This document shows positions 49,899 to 59,093 of a stretch of DNA of 64,000 bases, piece after piece. The translations under genes were made by a program, and so were the position numbers. The number at the start of each line of letters is the position of its first letter. Within the stretch, counting starts at the first letter, position 1. Under the pieces are notes generated by a model, which saw only the letters and a list, made by a program, of their open reading frames with translations, had not been told where the DNA came from and made no database searches. This stretch comes from Methanomicrobiales archaeon HGW-Methanomicrobiales-2 (GTDB taxonomy: Archaea; Halobacteriota; Methanomicrobia; Methanomicrobiales; Methanoculleaceae): assembly GCA_002839645.1 (NCBI GenBank), contig PGYL01000002.1, positions 1 to 64,000 on the forward strand, read 5' to 3'.

Positions 49899-49937
49899 AT
49901 TCATGCTCGTTCAAATACTTTCTAGCAAAGGTGTTCT

Positions 49938-50795
49938 ATGAGAATAATCAGCACGGAACGGTCCCAGGTCCTAGCAGCCCGCATCGCCGAAAAGTTGGGA
50001 ATACCACTGGTCGAGACGAAATTCACCCGGTTTCCCGACGGAGAAATGTATCTCCGGTGCGGAGAACTGGACGATGAGACCCTGATCGTCAGCAGCGTCG
50101 TGGATAATGATATGTTCGTGCAGACCCTCCTCGCGATCGATGCCGCCGACCAATCAAGGAACACGCTGGTGATCCCTTACCTCGGCTACTCCCGGCAGGA
50201 CAAACGCTTCTTCTCCGGCGAGCCGATAAGCGCCCGGGCGATCGCGCGAGCCCTCTCGGCCGGCATCGAGCGGGCGTTCGTGGTCGATGTCCACGACCCG
50301 GGCGTGCTCGCCCATTTCAGCGTTCCGGCGAAGGATGTCACCACCGCCCCGGCCATCGGCGGGTACATCGGCGACCTGCACCTGAAGAACCCCCTGATCC
50401 TCGCTCCGGACGAGGGGGCGATCGAGTTTGCGATGGATGTTGCGGCAATCGGCGGGTGGGACTGCGATCACCTCGAAAAGACCCGGCTCTCGGGTGAGGA
50501 GGTCCGGATCGCCCCAAAGACCATCGATGCCGCCGGGCGGGAGGTCGTGATCGTGGACGATATCATCTCCACCGGCGGGACCCTTGCAACCGCCGCCTGC
50601 ATGCTCCAGGAGCAGGGAGCCGCATCCATCCACGCGGCCTGCGTTCATGGGGTGCTCGCCAGCGGCGCCTATACGCGCCTGCGGGCAGCGGGGGTCTCTT
50701 CGGTCGTCTCAAGCGACACCTACGAGAACGCCTCAAGCTTCATATCGGCCGCGAGCGCAATCGCTACCGCGATCAGGGAAGATGCTCACCGTTGA
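49938..50795 (+). CDS. prs: Ribose-phosphate pyrophosphokinase (PRPP synthase)
   Basis: Makes PRPP from ribose 5-phosphate and ATP for nucleotide, histidine and methanopterin synthesis. 285 residues, the short archaeal (class III-like) form. Conserved YSRQDKRFFSGEPIS at about 80-94, DVHDPGVLAHF near 115, and the PRPP loop VIVDDIISTGGTL at about 201-213. It is the first of three overlapping genes (prs, rtcA, nob1); AGGTG lies upstream of the ATG. Confidence 0.95.
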   Translation: MRIISTERSQVLAARIAEKLGIPLVETKFTRFPDGEMYLRCGELDDETLIVSSVVDNDMFVQTLLAIDAADQSRNTLVIPYLGYSRQDKRFFSGEPISARAIARALSAGIERAFVVDVHDPGVLAHFSVPAKDVTTAPAIGGYIGDLHLKNPLILAPDEGAIEFAMDVAAIGGWDCDHLEKTRLSGEEVRIAPKTIDAAGREVVIVDDIISTGGTLATAACMLQEQGAASIHAACVHGVLASGAYTRLRAAGVSSVVSSDTYENASSFISAASAIATAIREDAHR

Positions 50796-51765
50796 CGGAT
50801 CGCACCTGGAGGGAGGAGGGCAGATCCTCCGCCTGGCAGTCGCTCTATCGGCGATCTCCACAACTCCGGTCACCGTCACCCGAATCCGGCAGAACCGGGA
50901 CAAACCCGGGCTCGCGCCCCAGCACATCGCTGCGGTCCGGGCGGTCGCCGGAGCCTGCGATGCCGAATGCACGGGGCTTTCGCTCCGGAGCAATCAGATC
51001 ACCTTCACCCCCGGCCGACTCCGGCGAGCCGACCTGGAGATCGATCCCGGAACCGCCGGGAGCACCCCCCTCATCCTCCAGGCATGGCTCCCGGTCGCTC
51101 TCCACGCCGGCGGGAGTATCATGGTCACGGGCGGGACCGAGGTAGTGTGGAGCCCGACGATCGACTACCTGGACCGCGTCCTCGCGCCGGTGCTCCGCCG
51201 CGCCGGGGCCTCGATAGAGATCGAGGTGCTCGAGCGGGGTTACTATCCACAGGGAGGCGGGCGGGTGCGCGTCCGGGTGGAGCCGGCCCGGCCCGACCCG
51301 ATCGCGATCCCGGAGGAGGAGCCGGGGTGCGGCATCGTCTCCTGCTCGGCAGGCCTCCCGGGCCACGTTGTGGAGCGGCAGGCGGCAGCCGCCCGGGCCC
51401 TCCTCGAGAGCGACCTCGGCCTCTCCTGCACACCGACCCTGGACCCCCGGGAGGGCGGGGCGAGCACCGGGAGTTCCATCACCGTATGGAGCGGAGCGAA
51501 GGGTGCCGTCGCTCTCGGGAAGAGAGGGCTTCCTGCCGAAAAGGTGGGCCGGGCGGCCGCACGGAATCTGATCGAGGAGTGCCGCAGCCCGGGCACAGTC
51601 GACGTCCACCTCGCCGACCAGCTCCTCGTCTACCTCGCCTGCTACGGTGGGGAGTACAGCACCCACACCCTCTCGATGCACGCGAAGACGGCCCGCCATC
51701 TCCTTCTGGAGTTCGGGTATGAGATCCGGTGCAGGGAGAACGATATCGTGGAGTTCTCGGCATGA
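50782..51765 (+). CDS. rtcA: RNA 3'-terminal phosphate cyclase
   Basis: Converts RNA 3'-phosphate to 2',3'-cyclic phosphate using ATP. 327 residues; LEGGGQILRLA at about 7-17 is the nucleotide-binding loop, and HLADQLLVYLACYGG near 279-293 holds the catalytic His of the HxxDQ motif that becomes adenylylated. ATG 50782 overlaps prs by 14 bases and gives the family start MLTVDGS. It is coupled to nob1 by ATGA. Confidence 0.95.
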   Translation: MLTVDGSHLEGGGQILRLAVALSAISTTPVTVTRIRQNRDKPGLAPQHIAAVRAVAGACDAECTGLSLRSNQITFTPGRLRRADLEIDPGTAGSTPLILQAWLPVALHAGGSIMVTGGTEVVWSPTIDYLDRVLAPVLRRAGASIEIEVLERGYYPQGGGRVRVRVEPARPDPIAIPEEEPGCGIVSCSAGLPGHVVERQAAAARALLESDLGLSCTPTLDPREGGASTGSSITVWSGAKGAVALGKRGLPAEKVGRAAARNLIEECRSPGTVDVHLADQLLVYLACYGGEYSTHTLSMHAKTARHLLLEFGYEIRCRENDIVEFSA

Positions 51766-52217
51766 CGCTCGTCCTCGACGCCTCGATATTCTTCTCGGAG
51801 ATACCGGTCGAAGGCCCGGCATGGACCACCCCGTCGGTGGTGGAGGAGCTTGGCGACCTCCACGCGAAGTGCCGGTTTGAGGTGCTCGCGGCGACAGGCC
51901 TCCGGGTCCGGGAACCGCGAGAAGAAGACCGGGTGCGGGTTGAAGCAGCCGCCCTCGCGACCGGGGATACGGGCGTGCTCTCCGGGACCGACCGCGACAT
52001 TCTCGCGCTGGCGCTGGAACTCTCGGCCGTCCTCTTCACCGACGACTTCGCGGTTCAGAATGTGGCGCACCGCCTCGGTATCGAGACCCGGAGCATCCGG
52101 CAACGGCCCGCACGGGCGATCCGGTGGCGTTACCGGTGCAGCGGGTGCGGGCGCTACTGGCGGGAGCCGGGAGACTGTCCGGTCTGCGGCGCAGCAATCA
52201 AAAGAAAACTTAAATAG
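51762..52217 (+). CDS. NOB1-like rRNA-processing endonuclease
   Basis: 151 residues: an N-terminal PIN nuclease domain (acidic residues in VLDASIFF, VVEEL, GTDRDILALA and FTDDFAVQNVA) and a C-terminal zinc ribbon (CSGCG and CPVCG). In archaea NOB1 cuts pre-16S rRNA at its 3' end. ATG 51762 overlaps the rtcA stop (ATGA), so an upstream in-frame start is rejected. Being beside rtcA fits RNA-end processing. Confidence 0.92.
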   Translation: MTLVLDASIFFSEIPVEGPAWTTPSVVEELGDLHAKCRFEVLAATGLRVREPREEDRVRVEAAALATGDTGVLSGTDRDILALALELSAVLFTDDFAVQNVAHRLGIETRSIRQRPARAIRWRYRCSGCGRYWREPGDCPVCGAAIKRKLK

Positions 52218-52239
52218 ATTATCTGGCGATCTCTTCTCC

Positions 52240-52851
52240 ATGTCCGCCCTTGAAGAGTTGATCATGAAGGCAAAGGCACTCCAGGCAGAAGGGCACACTC
52301 CCGGCCAGATCTCCGATGAACTGGGCCTCTCGATGGAGACGGTCACCTGGCTGCTCACCCAGCAAAAGGGCATGGAGGCCCCAAAAGACGTCCACATCGA
52401 CTGGACGACGATAGGGAGCCATGGAACGCTCCTCGGCGACATGGCAATGATGATGCTCAAGCGCTTCCTCTACCTGGCAGAGGAGGGAAGTTATTCCACC
52501 GGGGAGGTCCCGGATACGGTCGTCGGCATCGCGCTCTCGGGTGTCCCGCTCGCCACCCTCATAGCCGCGGAGGAGGGGCTGAAACTCGCGGTTTACCTCC
52601 CGGCGAAACACAGTCGGAGCGAGACTCCCACCGGATCCCTCTCGGGCACCTTCTCCACGATCACCGGTCAGCGCTGCATCATCATCGACGACGTCGTCAC
52701 GACCGGGACGACGCTCGCGGAGGCAATAGCGTTCCTCCGGCGGCATGGAGCCACGCCGGTGGGAGTCTGGTCGCTCTTCGACAAGCAGGGGGTCCGGGAG
52801 ATCGACGGTGTCCCGATCCACTCGCTCTTCGCGATATCGAGGCTCGGGTGA
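52240..52851 (+). CDS. PyrE-like HTH/phosphoribosyltransferase regulator (GfcR type)
   Basis: 203 residues. An N-terminal helix-turn-helix (TPGQISDELGLSMETVTWLL at about 20-39) is joined to a type I phosphoribosyltransferase fold with the PRPP loop IIIDDVVTTGTTLAEA near 146-161. True PyrE lacks the HTH; haloarchaeal GfcR, a transcription regulator, has this domain order. A TATA-like TTAAATAG lies 23-30 bases upstream, over the nob1 end, giving its own promoter. An enzymatic orotate PRTase is less likely. Confidence 0.88.
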   Translation: MSALEELIMKAKALQAEGHTPGQISDELGLSMETVTWLLTQQKGMEAPKDVHIDWTTIGSHGTLLGDMAMMMLKRFLYLAEEGSYSTGEVPDTVVGIALSGVPLATLIAAEEGLKLAVYLPAKHSRSETPTGSLSGTFSTITGQRCIIIDDVVTTGTTLAEAIAFLRRHGATPVGVWSLFDKQGVREIDGVPIHSLFAISRLG

Positions 52852-53005
52852 GGGCTTCTAACTCACGTCTTTTTTCGAATACTCCTGGTGCAGGGCGATG
52901 CGACCGGTTCGCCCGACAGGGGTAAGAGGCGCGTAGCGTCAACCGGAAGGCGATCCACCCCCGCCGTTTGGTCCGGTCACCCCGGGAGAGCCGGGCCCTA
53001 TCGAC

Positions 53006-53017
53006 TAATATATATAG
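53006..53017 (+). promoter_or_regulatory. TATA box of the thermosome gene
   Basis: TAATATATATAG, the clearest TATA element in the window, 41-52 bases before the ATG; the ribosome site AAAGGAGGA is at 53042-53050. Confidence 0.75.
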
Positions 53018-53057
53018 AACCTCTGAACAAATCTAACGAACAAAGGAGGATTATACA

Positions 53058-54647
53058 ATGCTTGCAGGACAGCCCATCATTATTTTACGGGAAAATGTTG
53101 AGCGCACGCGCGGATTCGAGGCGCAGCGCTCGAATATCATGGCTGCAAAGGCGATTGCGGCCGCCGTTCGGACAACGCTCGGTCCCCGGGGAATGGACAA
53201 GATGCTGGTCAGCTCCAGCGGTGATGTGGTGATCACGAACGATGGGGCAACCATCCTGCACGAGATGTCCGTGCAGCACCCCGGCGCCAAACTGGTCGTC
53301 GAGGTTGCAGAGACCCAGGACGGAGAGGTCGGCGACGGCACCACAACCGCGACCGTACTCGTCGGGTCGCTGATGGAAGAGGCAGAGCGACTGCTCGCCC
53401 AGGAGGTTCATCCCACGATCATCGCGAACGGCTACCAGCTCGGCATGGAGAAGGCCCTTCTGCTCCTCGACGACCTGGCCATCACCGTCGGGTTCGGCGA
53501 CCGCGACGACCTCTTGAAGATCGCCGACACCGCCATGACCGGCAAATCGATCGAAGCGGCCAAGGACAAGATCTCCGGCATCGTGGTGGACGCGGTGCGG
53601 CAGGTCGCCGTCGAGGGCGCCCGGGGCACCTACGTCGTGGACGAAGACGACGTCAAGATCAAGACGCAGGTCGGCGACTCGATGCACGACGCCGAGCTGA
53701 TCCGGGGAGTTGTCATCGACAAGAAGCGCGTCTCCGAGCAGATGCCCACCAAGGTCGCGGATGCTAAAGTAGCCCTGCTGGCCCTGCCGCTCGAGGTCAC
53801 GAAGACCCAGGTGAAGTCGAAGATCAAGATCACCTCCTCCGACCAGATGAAGGCGTTCTCCGAGCAGGAGCGCGAGTCCCTCCGGAAGCTTGCTGACCAG
53901 ATCGTTGCCTCCGGCGCGAACGTCGTCCTCTGCCAGAAGGGGATCGCCGACGCGGTGCAGTTTTACCTGGCCAAAGCCGGGATTTACGCCATTGAAGACG
54001 TCAAAGAGGGCGACATGAAGTTCGCCGCCAAGGCGCTCTGCGGCACCATCGTCAACAAGCCCGAAGAACTCAACGCAGCGGCGCTCGGCCACGCGGAAGC
54101 GACCCGGGAGGTCCCTGATGCCGACCTGACGATCATCTCCGGCTGCGACAACCCGAAATCCGTCACGATCCTCCTGCGGGGGACATCCCAGCTGCTGCTG
54201 GACGAACTCGAGCGGGCGGTCTACGACGCGGCCCGGGTAGTCCAGGACGCCATTGAGGACGGTAAGTTCGTCGTCGGCGGCGGTTCGGTGGAGACCGAGC
54301 TTCAACTCCGCATGCGCGAGTACGCCGCAACCATCGGCGGGCGGGTCCAGCTTGCCATCGAGGCGTTCGCGAACGCGTTCGAGGTCATCCCGAGGACGCT
54401 CGCAGAGAACTCCGGGTTCGACACGATCGACAAGGTCGTCGCCCTGAGGAAGGCCCACGCTGACGGCGCGAAGTACGCCGGGCTCAACGTCTACACCGGC
54501 GAGGTCGTGAATATGCGGGAGGCCGGCGTCATCGAGCCCCTGCGGGTGAAGACCCAGGCGATCAAGAGTGCGACCGAGACGGCCATGCTCCTCGTCCGCG
54601 TCGACGACATGATGGTCACCCAGTCCGGAAGACCGGGCCCACAATAA
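53058..54647 (+). CDS. Thermosome (group II chaperonin) subunit
   Basis: ATP-driven double-ring chaperonin subunit, 529 residues, folding cytoplasmic proteins. Motifs include [23 protein letters not shown] and [10 protein letters not shown] (ATP site) at about 38-95, and [11 protein letters not shown] near 400. The C-terminus is GRPGPQ without the usual GGM repeats. A strong TATA box and perfect ribosome site suggest high expression. Only one subunit gene lies here, so a homo-oligomer or paralogues elsewhere are possible. Confidence 0.96.
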   Translation: MLAGQPIIILRENVERTRGFEAQRSNIMAAKAIAAAVRTTLGPRGMDKMLVSSSGDVVITNDGATILHEMSVQHPGAKLVVEVAETQDGEVGDGTTTATVLVGSLMEEAERLLAQEVHPTIIANGYQLGMEKALLLLDDLAITVGFGDRDDLLKIADTAMTGKSIEAAKDKISGIVVDAVRQVAVEGARGTYVVDEDDVKIKTQVGDSMHDAELIRGVVIDKKRVSEQMPTKVADAKVALLALPLEVTKTQVKSKIKITSSDQMKAFSEQERESLRKLADQIVASGANVVLCQKGIADAVQFYLAKAGIYAIEDVKEGDMKFAAKALCGTIVNKPEELNAAALGHAEATREVPDADLTIISGCDNPKSVTILLRGTSQLLLDELERAVYDAARVVQDAIEDGKFVVGGGSVETELQLRMREYAATIGGRVQLAIEAFANAFEVIPRTLAENSGFDTIDKVVALRKAHADGAKYAGLNVYTGEVVNMREAGVIEPLRVKTQAIKSATETAMLLVRVDDMMVTQSGRPGPQ

Positions 54648-54648
54648 G

Positions 54649-54852
54649 TCACCCGCGTGAGGAGGTCAGGAAGATGCCGACCTCCTCTTCTTCGATTTTC
54701 TTATCCTGCGACAGGCTTCTTCCAAGGTAAAAGACCAACGCCGCATCGGGTTTGAACCCAAAGGAGAGAAGAGCGGTCTCATAGGTATCGCCCGATCGCC
54801 CCCGGTAGATCGGCACGTTGCCGTCCGGGATGAGGGTGAATCGACAGAGCAT
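54649..54852 (-). CDS. Small beta-grasp (ThiS/MoaD/SAMP-like) protein, tentative
   Basis: 67 residues. The pattern near the end, ALVFYLGRSLSQDKKIEEEE followed by VGIFLTSSRG, resembles the late strands of ubiquitin-like sulfur carriers, in which a loop precedes a short strand and a terminal Gly. The chain ends Arg-Gly rather than Gly-Gly, so conjugation or thiocarboxylation is uncertain. Its own TATA-like GTATTTAG lies upstream. It converges on the thermosome gene, with only 1 base between stops. Confidence 0.6.
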   Translation of the reverse strand: MLCRFTLIPDGNVPIYRGRSGDTYETALLSFGFKPDAALVFYLGRSLSQDKKIEEEEVGIFLTSSRG

Positions 54853-54903
54853 ATCTCGATACTATTATAGTACAGGAACCTAAATACTATAGGCTGATTC
54901 TGT

Positions 54904-54988
54904 GCCGAGGTAGTCTAGTCCGGGAAGGCGGTGGCCTCGAAAGCCACTGGTGCCTGGCACCTCGGGAGTTCAAATCTCCCCCTCGGCG
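54904..54988 (+). tRNA. tRNA-Ser (anticodon CGA)
   Basis: Type II tRNA of 85 bases: acceptor GCCGAGG/CCTCGGC, discriminator G (the serine identity base), anticodon stem GTGGC/GCCAC with loop CTCGAAA, and a long variable arm GGTGCC/GGCACC. CCA is not encoded. Confidence 0.96.
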
Positions 54989-55139
54989 TCCAATTTGATG
55001 GTTCAAGTCCTCATGGGCTCGATAGACAAGTACACACCCGATGATCCCGTTCCTCGGACAGAGGGCTTGCCAGAGGAGAGAGGGGGGTTTTCCTTCCGGC
55101 GCGGGCCAGGCAACCGGGATGGGTGCGGGGGTGCTCCCC

Positions 55140-56030
55140 TCAGTGCTTAAATTGTCTCTTATAGAACGTCGCCTCGTCTGACCGCACCACGAGCACGGGG
55201 CACCGGGCATGCCGGATCGTCTTCTCGGCCACGCTCCCGAGACGCAGGTACTCAAGCCCGGTACGCCCGTTGGTCCCCATGACAATGAGGTCGTGCTCGC
55301 TGGATGCCTTGATGATCTCGTTTGCGGGCGATCCTGTGACGATCACGGGTTTGACAGCAATACCGAGCTTCCGGCCCTCGCTCGCCACGTAATCCACGGC
55401 GGTACGGCAGACTTCGGGAGGGAAGTGTTCGATATCACCTCCCGAAGCGAATGTCCTGCCTCTGACGCTGCTGGCAGAGAGTGCGGTCACTTCCGCATTG
55501 AAGGTCCTGGCCATCTCAAGCCCATACCTGACGGCGGTCCTGGTATTGTCGTTTCCGTCCGTGGGGATCAGGATCCGGCGACACTTTAATCCGACCGGGT
55601 GATGGCTGCTGACGACAAGCACCGGACAGGAAGAAAACCGAATCACCTTTTGCGCCACGCTCCCGAGGAGCAGAAGAGAGACTCCGGTACGGGCAGCGGT
55701 TCCCATGACGATAAGGTCGTAGTCCTCGGAGGCATCGACGATCTCCTTCGTCGGGATGCCGTTGACCACCAGGGGTTCGACCTCCACGCCCATCTCCTTA
55801 CCCAGGTCGACCACCTTGTTCACCGCGGCCACGCACTCCTGGTAGAGCGGCGAGACCACATCCGAGGCGGCATACTTCCCCGTGGTTGCATAGGTGCTGA
55901 CGTCGTTGACGCACATCGCCGTGACAACGGCCCTGGTGGTCTTTGCCATCTCCAGGGCAGAAGAGATCGCAGCCCTGGTGTTATCACTCCCGTCTGTCGG
56001 GATCAGAATTTTCTTCCTGTAGGGTATCAT
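55140..56030 (-). CDS. Tandem universal stress protein
   Basis: 296 residues made of two UspA domains (about 1-145 and 155-296). Each starts with KILIPTDGSDNT- or RRILIPTDGNDNT-like strands and ends with the ATP-binding loop: GTAARTGVSLLLLGSVAQKV in the first, GTNGRTGLEYLRLGSVAEKT in the second. The G-2x-G-9x-G-S pattern predicts nucleotide binding. The start is ATG 56030 with GGAGAAG upstream; the frame is open further upstream but only over degraded sequence. A TATA-like box near 56120-56130 would leave a leader of about 65-70 bases. Confidence 0.92.
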   Translation of the reverse strand: MIPYRKKILIPTDGSDNTRAAISSALEMAKTTRAVVTAMCVNDVSTYATTGKYAASDVVSPLYQECVAAVNKVVDLGKEMGVEVEPLVVNGIPTKEIVDASEDYDLIVMGTAARTGVSLLLLGSVAQKVIRFSSCPVLVVSSHHPVGLKCRRILIPTDGNDNTRTAVRYGLEMARTFNAEVTALSASSVRGRTFASGGDIEHFPPEVCRTAVDYVASEGRKLGIAVKPVIVTGSPANEIIKASSEHDLIVMGTNGRTGLEYLRLGSVAEKTIRHARCPVLVVRSDEATFYKRQFKH

Positions 56031-56499
56031 GAACTTCTCCTTCCGCCTGTACCTCATCAGGGAAAGGTGCGCGCTCGGGAATGTTCTCGCGCTTAAGAAT
56101 AACATGCACTCTTGATACCCATTTATTTTTGTGTCACCCGGGAACAGACGGGTCATTTTGGCATGTCGCTCAACCTCTTGTGCTCCACGATCTGATGGCA
56201 AATCAACCCTGCCAGGATGCCTGTCATGGGTTCTAGAGCCCAATATGAACGCCATGATGGCCGCCTCCATCCCGACATCCACGAGCTGCCAAACGACCCC
56301 CGAAGGGTTGGGGAAGACGCGCTATGGGTGGAAGGTAAGTACCTGTAAAATCGTCTGCTCCATCCGGCACAGGCCGGATCGTCGGGAGCACCAACAGTTC
56401 CGGCGAGAGATCGCACAGAGAGATCCGCTATCTTCACAGACCCGTGTTCAAGAAAAAATCTCAGCGGTCGGGTTTCCCGGATATCTGGTAGCTGCCCAT
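56031..56499. other. Spacer with promoter and degraded coding remnant
   Basis: 469 bases. Near 56118-56130 an A/T box serves the universal stress gene. A two-frame coding remnant lies at 56157-56321 (listed separately). Nothing else is recognised. Confidence 0.5.
56157..56321 (-). pseudogene. Frameshifted remnant of a small membrane protein
   Basis: Read on the minus strand, one frame gives FPNPSGVVWQLVDVGMEAA then IMAFILGS, and a second frame continues LEPMTGILAGLICHQIVEH up to KRLSDMPK and a stop. Joined, the two make a plausible hydrophobic C-terminus of a membrane protein, so a one- or two-base indel near 56235 probably broke a former gene. No start or full-length frame survives. The family is not recognised. 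Confidence 0.4.
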
Positions 56500-57270
56500 T
56501 CAGGCTCCCCTGCACGATCTCTCAACCGGTTGAATTTCCTGCACAATTTTTCGCGACAGATAGCCGGCATAAATATCAGGATATATGAAGATCCCCGTCA
56601 ATCTCCCGTTTTCTTCAAGAACTGATAGAGATTCCCGGCGGTCGGCCATCAATAACAATTTCATCGAGAGCCCGATGTTTTCTCCCTCGTCATGGTGAAA
56701 GAGGGACGACTCAATATCACTCCCGCCAACATAGCATTTTATCGGCGCGGATTCGGCAAGCTCCTTTCTTCCGACCACAAGGTATACATTAACCTGTTTT
56801 GCGGCACGTGCAATATCGCAGCCATACCGGGTTAAAAATTCTTCATCATTGCAGAGAAGGATAATTTCTGATTTCGCCCGACGCAGCATCATTCGAATTT
56901 GATTATCCCGGGTCCATTCTGTACACAGTTTATATCCCTGCATGAGCGGTTCTGGTGTTTCGGTCTCCAGGGCTTTCAGACGCTGGTACAATCCCTCAAG
57001 CGACGCCACAGATTCGCGTTTCAACCGCTCAAACGTCTGGATAACATCAACAGGCGAGTACCGCACCGGCGACTTGCCGGAAGAGACAACAAACCCTTTC
57101 CGGGCTAACGAGGTAAGCGTTTCATAGATTCTGCCGCGGGGGATCTTCGTCTGTTCATGAATTTCACGGGCACTTGCCACCCGCAAGGCCGACAGAATCA
57201 CATACACCTTCGCCTCATATTCGCTCATTCCTATTCCCTTCAGTTGCAAAAGTAACGAATCATCAATCAT
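56500..57270 (-). CDS. TrmB-family transcription regulator
   Basis: 256 residues: an N-terminal winged helix-turn-helix (SEYEAKVYVILSALRVASAR, then IPRGRIYETLTSLARKGFV) followed by a coiled linker and the TrmB effector domain. TrmB proteins sense sugars and control transporter or sugar genes. It diverges from an MFS transporter gene with overlapping promoters, so that gene is the natural target. Codon use and GC are lower than in the flanks, suggesting acquisition with the transporter. Confidence 0.88.
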   Translation of the reverse strand: MIDDSLLLQLKGIGMSEYEAKVYVILSALRVASAREIHEQTKIPRGRIYETLTSLARKGFVVSSGKSPVRYSPVDVIQTFERLKRESVASLEGLYQRLKALETETPEPLMQGYKLCTEWTRDNQIRMMLRRAKSEIILLCNDEEFLTRYGCDIARAAKQVNVYLVVGRKELAESAPIKCYVGGSDIESSLFHHDEGENIGLSMKLLLMADRRESLSVLEENGRLTGIFIYPDIYAGYLSRKIVQEIQPVERSCRGA

Positions 57271-57333
57271 AGTACGAGCTACTGTATTCAGGAGCGTTTG
57301 CTTAATATTTTTACATTGACGATTATATAGGAC
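57271..57333. promoter_or_regulatory. Divergent promoter of the TrmB regulator and MFS gene
   Basis: 63 AT-rich bases. TTAATATTTTTAC at about 57301-57313 is TATA-like on both strands and suitably placed for each gene; AGTA-N5-TACT close to the regulator start is a possible operator half-site pair. Confidence 0.45.
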
Positions 57334-58554
57334 ATGACCCGGCCATTCAAACCAACGAAATGGACACTACTTTTCCTCTTGCTTTCGGCCATGATGATTC
57401 TCATGGGGGGAGCAGCCATCGCACCGGCTCTGCCATTAATCAGCGAAGCATTTCCCGATGCACCCGACTCACTCATCTCCTTAATTGTTACGCTCCCTTC
57501 GCTTGCAATTGCCCTCACCGGCATTTTTATCGGTGCGCTTTCGGATAGAATCGGCAAAATTAAAGTCCTTGTCGCCTCCGTTGCTATCTTCACCATCGCA
57601 GGATGTTCCGGATATTTCCTCACCTCGCTCTATGCAATATTAATCGGCAGGGTCATTCTCGGAATCGGCATCGCCGGCATCACCTGCACGACATCGTCTC
57701 TGATTCCCTGTTATTACGAAGGTATTACCCGCGCCAGGGTTCTCGGATATCAGGCAGCTGCTATGGGTTTTGGGGTATTAATTCTTGAAATGAGCGGGGG
57801 ACTTCTCGCCGGTATCTCCTGGCGTGCGACATTCCTCATCTATCTGATTGGAATTGTCATCCTCGCAGGTGTTCTTCTCACGATGAAAGAGCCCGTCCTC
57901 CTGAAGAATGAAAGGAACACAGTGGCATCCGATGAAAAGTTCCCTATCACTCCCCTCCTCCTGGGCTATATAACCCTGTTTCTGGGTAGCATGCTCTTCT
58001 TCCTGATGCCGACAAAGTTCCCCTACTTTATCGCAACTCTGGATGCAGCACGGATCCTGGGTGAGAACACCGCGCTTACCAGCGGATTGTTCCTGGGAGT
58101 CATGGGCTGTGCCGCATCAATCATAGGGATCTTCTACGGGAGGCTCACCTGGAGATTCCACCGATACACGATCCTCGCCCTTACGTTCATCCTGTTCGGC
58201 GTCGGGTACTGCAGCCTGGGACTGGCCACGTCGCTTGCCGTTGTTGCGTTTGCGGTAATCTGTATCGGCCTGGGTAACGGTATTTTGATGCCGACGATCT
58301 TAACCTGGATTGCCGCAATCACGCCGAAACAGTTCCTTGGCAGGGCAAGTGGCGGGTTCTCAGTATCCCTGAACATTGGCCAGTTTACCTCCACACTTGC
58401 TATCGTGCCGGTCATCGCCATTGCTGGAACATACAGTAATATGTTCCTTGCATTCGGCTGTGCGGCGTTCGTGCTCGCTCTGCCGTATATTTTCGCGATG
58501 ATAAAGGTGAAGGACAAGGTTACCCTCCCACAAACAGTCAAAATTGAAAATTGA
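57334..58554 (+). CDS. MFS transporter
   Basis: 406-residue major facilitator protein with about 12 membrane helices and a central cytoplasmic loop (about 188-205). The signature after helix 2, GALSDRIGKIKVL at about residues 68-80, matches the MFS G-x-x-x-D-R motif. The substrate is unknown; drug/sugar efflux-type families are similar. It is regulated by the adjacent TrmB gene in the likely model. The sequence is visibly less GC-rich than the rest of the window, a sign of transfer. Confidence 0.9.
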   Translation: MTRPFKPTKWTLLFLLLSAMMILMGGAAIAPALPLISEAFPDAPDSLISLIVTLPSLAIALTGIFIGALSDRIGKIKVLVASVAIFTIAGCSGYFLTSLYAILIGRVILGIGIAGITCTTSSLIPCYYEGITRARVLGYQAAAMGFGVLILEMSGGLLAGISWRATFLIYLIGIVILAGVLLTMKEPVLLKNERNTVASDEKFPITPLLLGYITLFLGSMLFFLMPTKFPYFIATLDAARILGENTALTSGLFLGVMGCAASIIGIFYGRLTWRFHRYTILALTFILFGVGYCSLGLATSLAVVAFAVICIGLGNGILMPTILTWIAAITPKQFLGRASGGFSVSLNIGQFTSTLAIVPVIAIAGTYSNMFLAFGCAAFVLALPYIFAMIKVKDKVTLPQTVKIEN

Positions 58555-59093
58555 ATATCGAAAGGATATACCAGGGGGCAGGCTCCCGGGTGAGGATGGC
58601 ATTCTTCACCCGGCTCCCGTTCGGTACCCACGGCAACCGAGACCCTCATGAAGGCTTTCCGTGCGCGACCAGTTCGTTCACAGTACCAGTCACCTGCGAC
58701 TACGCCGGTGAACCCGGTCGAAACACGCAGACTGCACGTCCCGGTTATCGCGAGCGCGTCAGGAGATTGCCGGCACTGTCACGCGGGCGGCCCGACGTCG
58801 CCCGGCTCGCTGGTACGGCCCGCCTCATTCCCCTCGGCGTTTTAACGCCGACCCGGGAACACAACTTCGAGTTTCGCACCGGGAGCCCGATGCGACCCTG
58901 CGACATCGCTTCATCATGGGACGGCCCATATCGGCAGAGCACTATTATCCAGGATTTTACCCCGTGCTCCCCGTATCACCGTGGATACAGAGATTTTGAA
59001 AAGAATTATGTCAATGACCATCAGAGTACTATTGATATATGCGGCACCCGCATTCCGGGTTCCCGCACACCGCTGGCATGATGGAGGTCCCGA
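58555..59093. other. Gene-free spacer
   Basis: 539 bases without a supportable gene; open frames here lack codon bias and family motifs. It has a CGGCGTTTTAACGCCG palindrome at 58835-58850 that could be a hairpin, and AT patches just before the PAS gene. Confidence 0.5.

Noticed and set aside
53085-54644. Long minus-strand open frame opposite the thermosome gene
   Set aside because: Mirror of the chaperonin codons; no independent evidence of coding.
54998-55020. tRNA T-arm-like GGTTCAAGTCC just after tRNA-Ser
   Set aside because: The stem does not pair and there is no acceptor or anticodon arm; likely chance or a tiny decayed copy.
58551-59081. 176-codon plus-strand frame between the MFS gene and the PAS gene
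   Set aside because: Overlaps the MFS stop, lacks codon bias and any family pattern.
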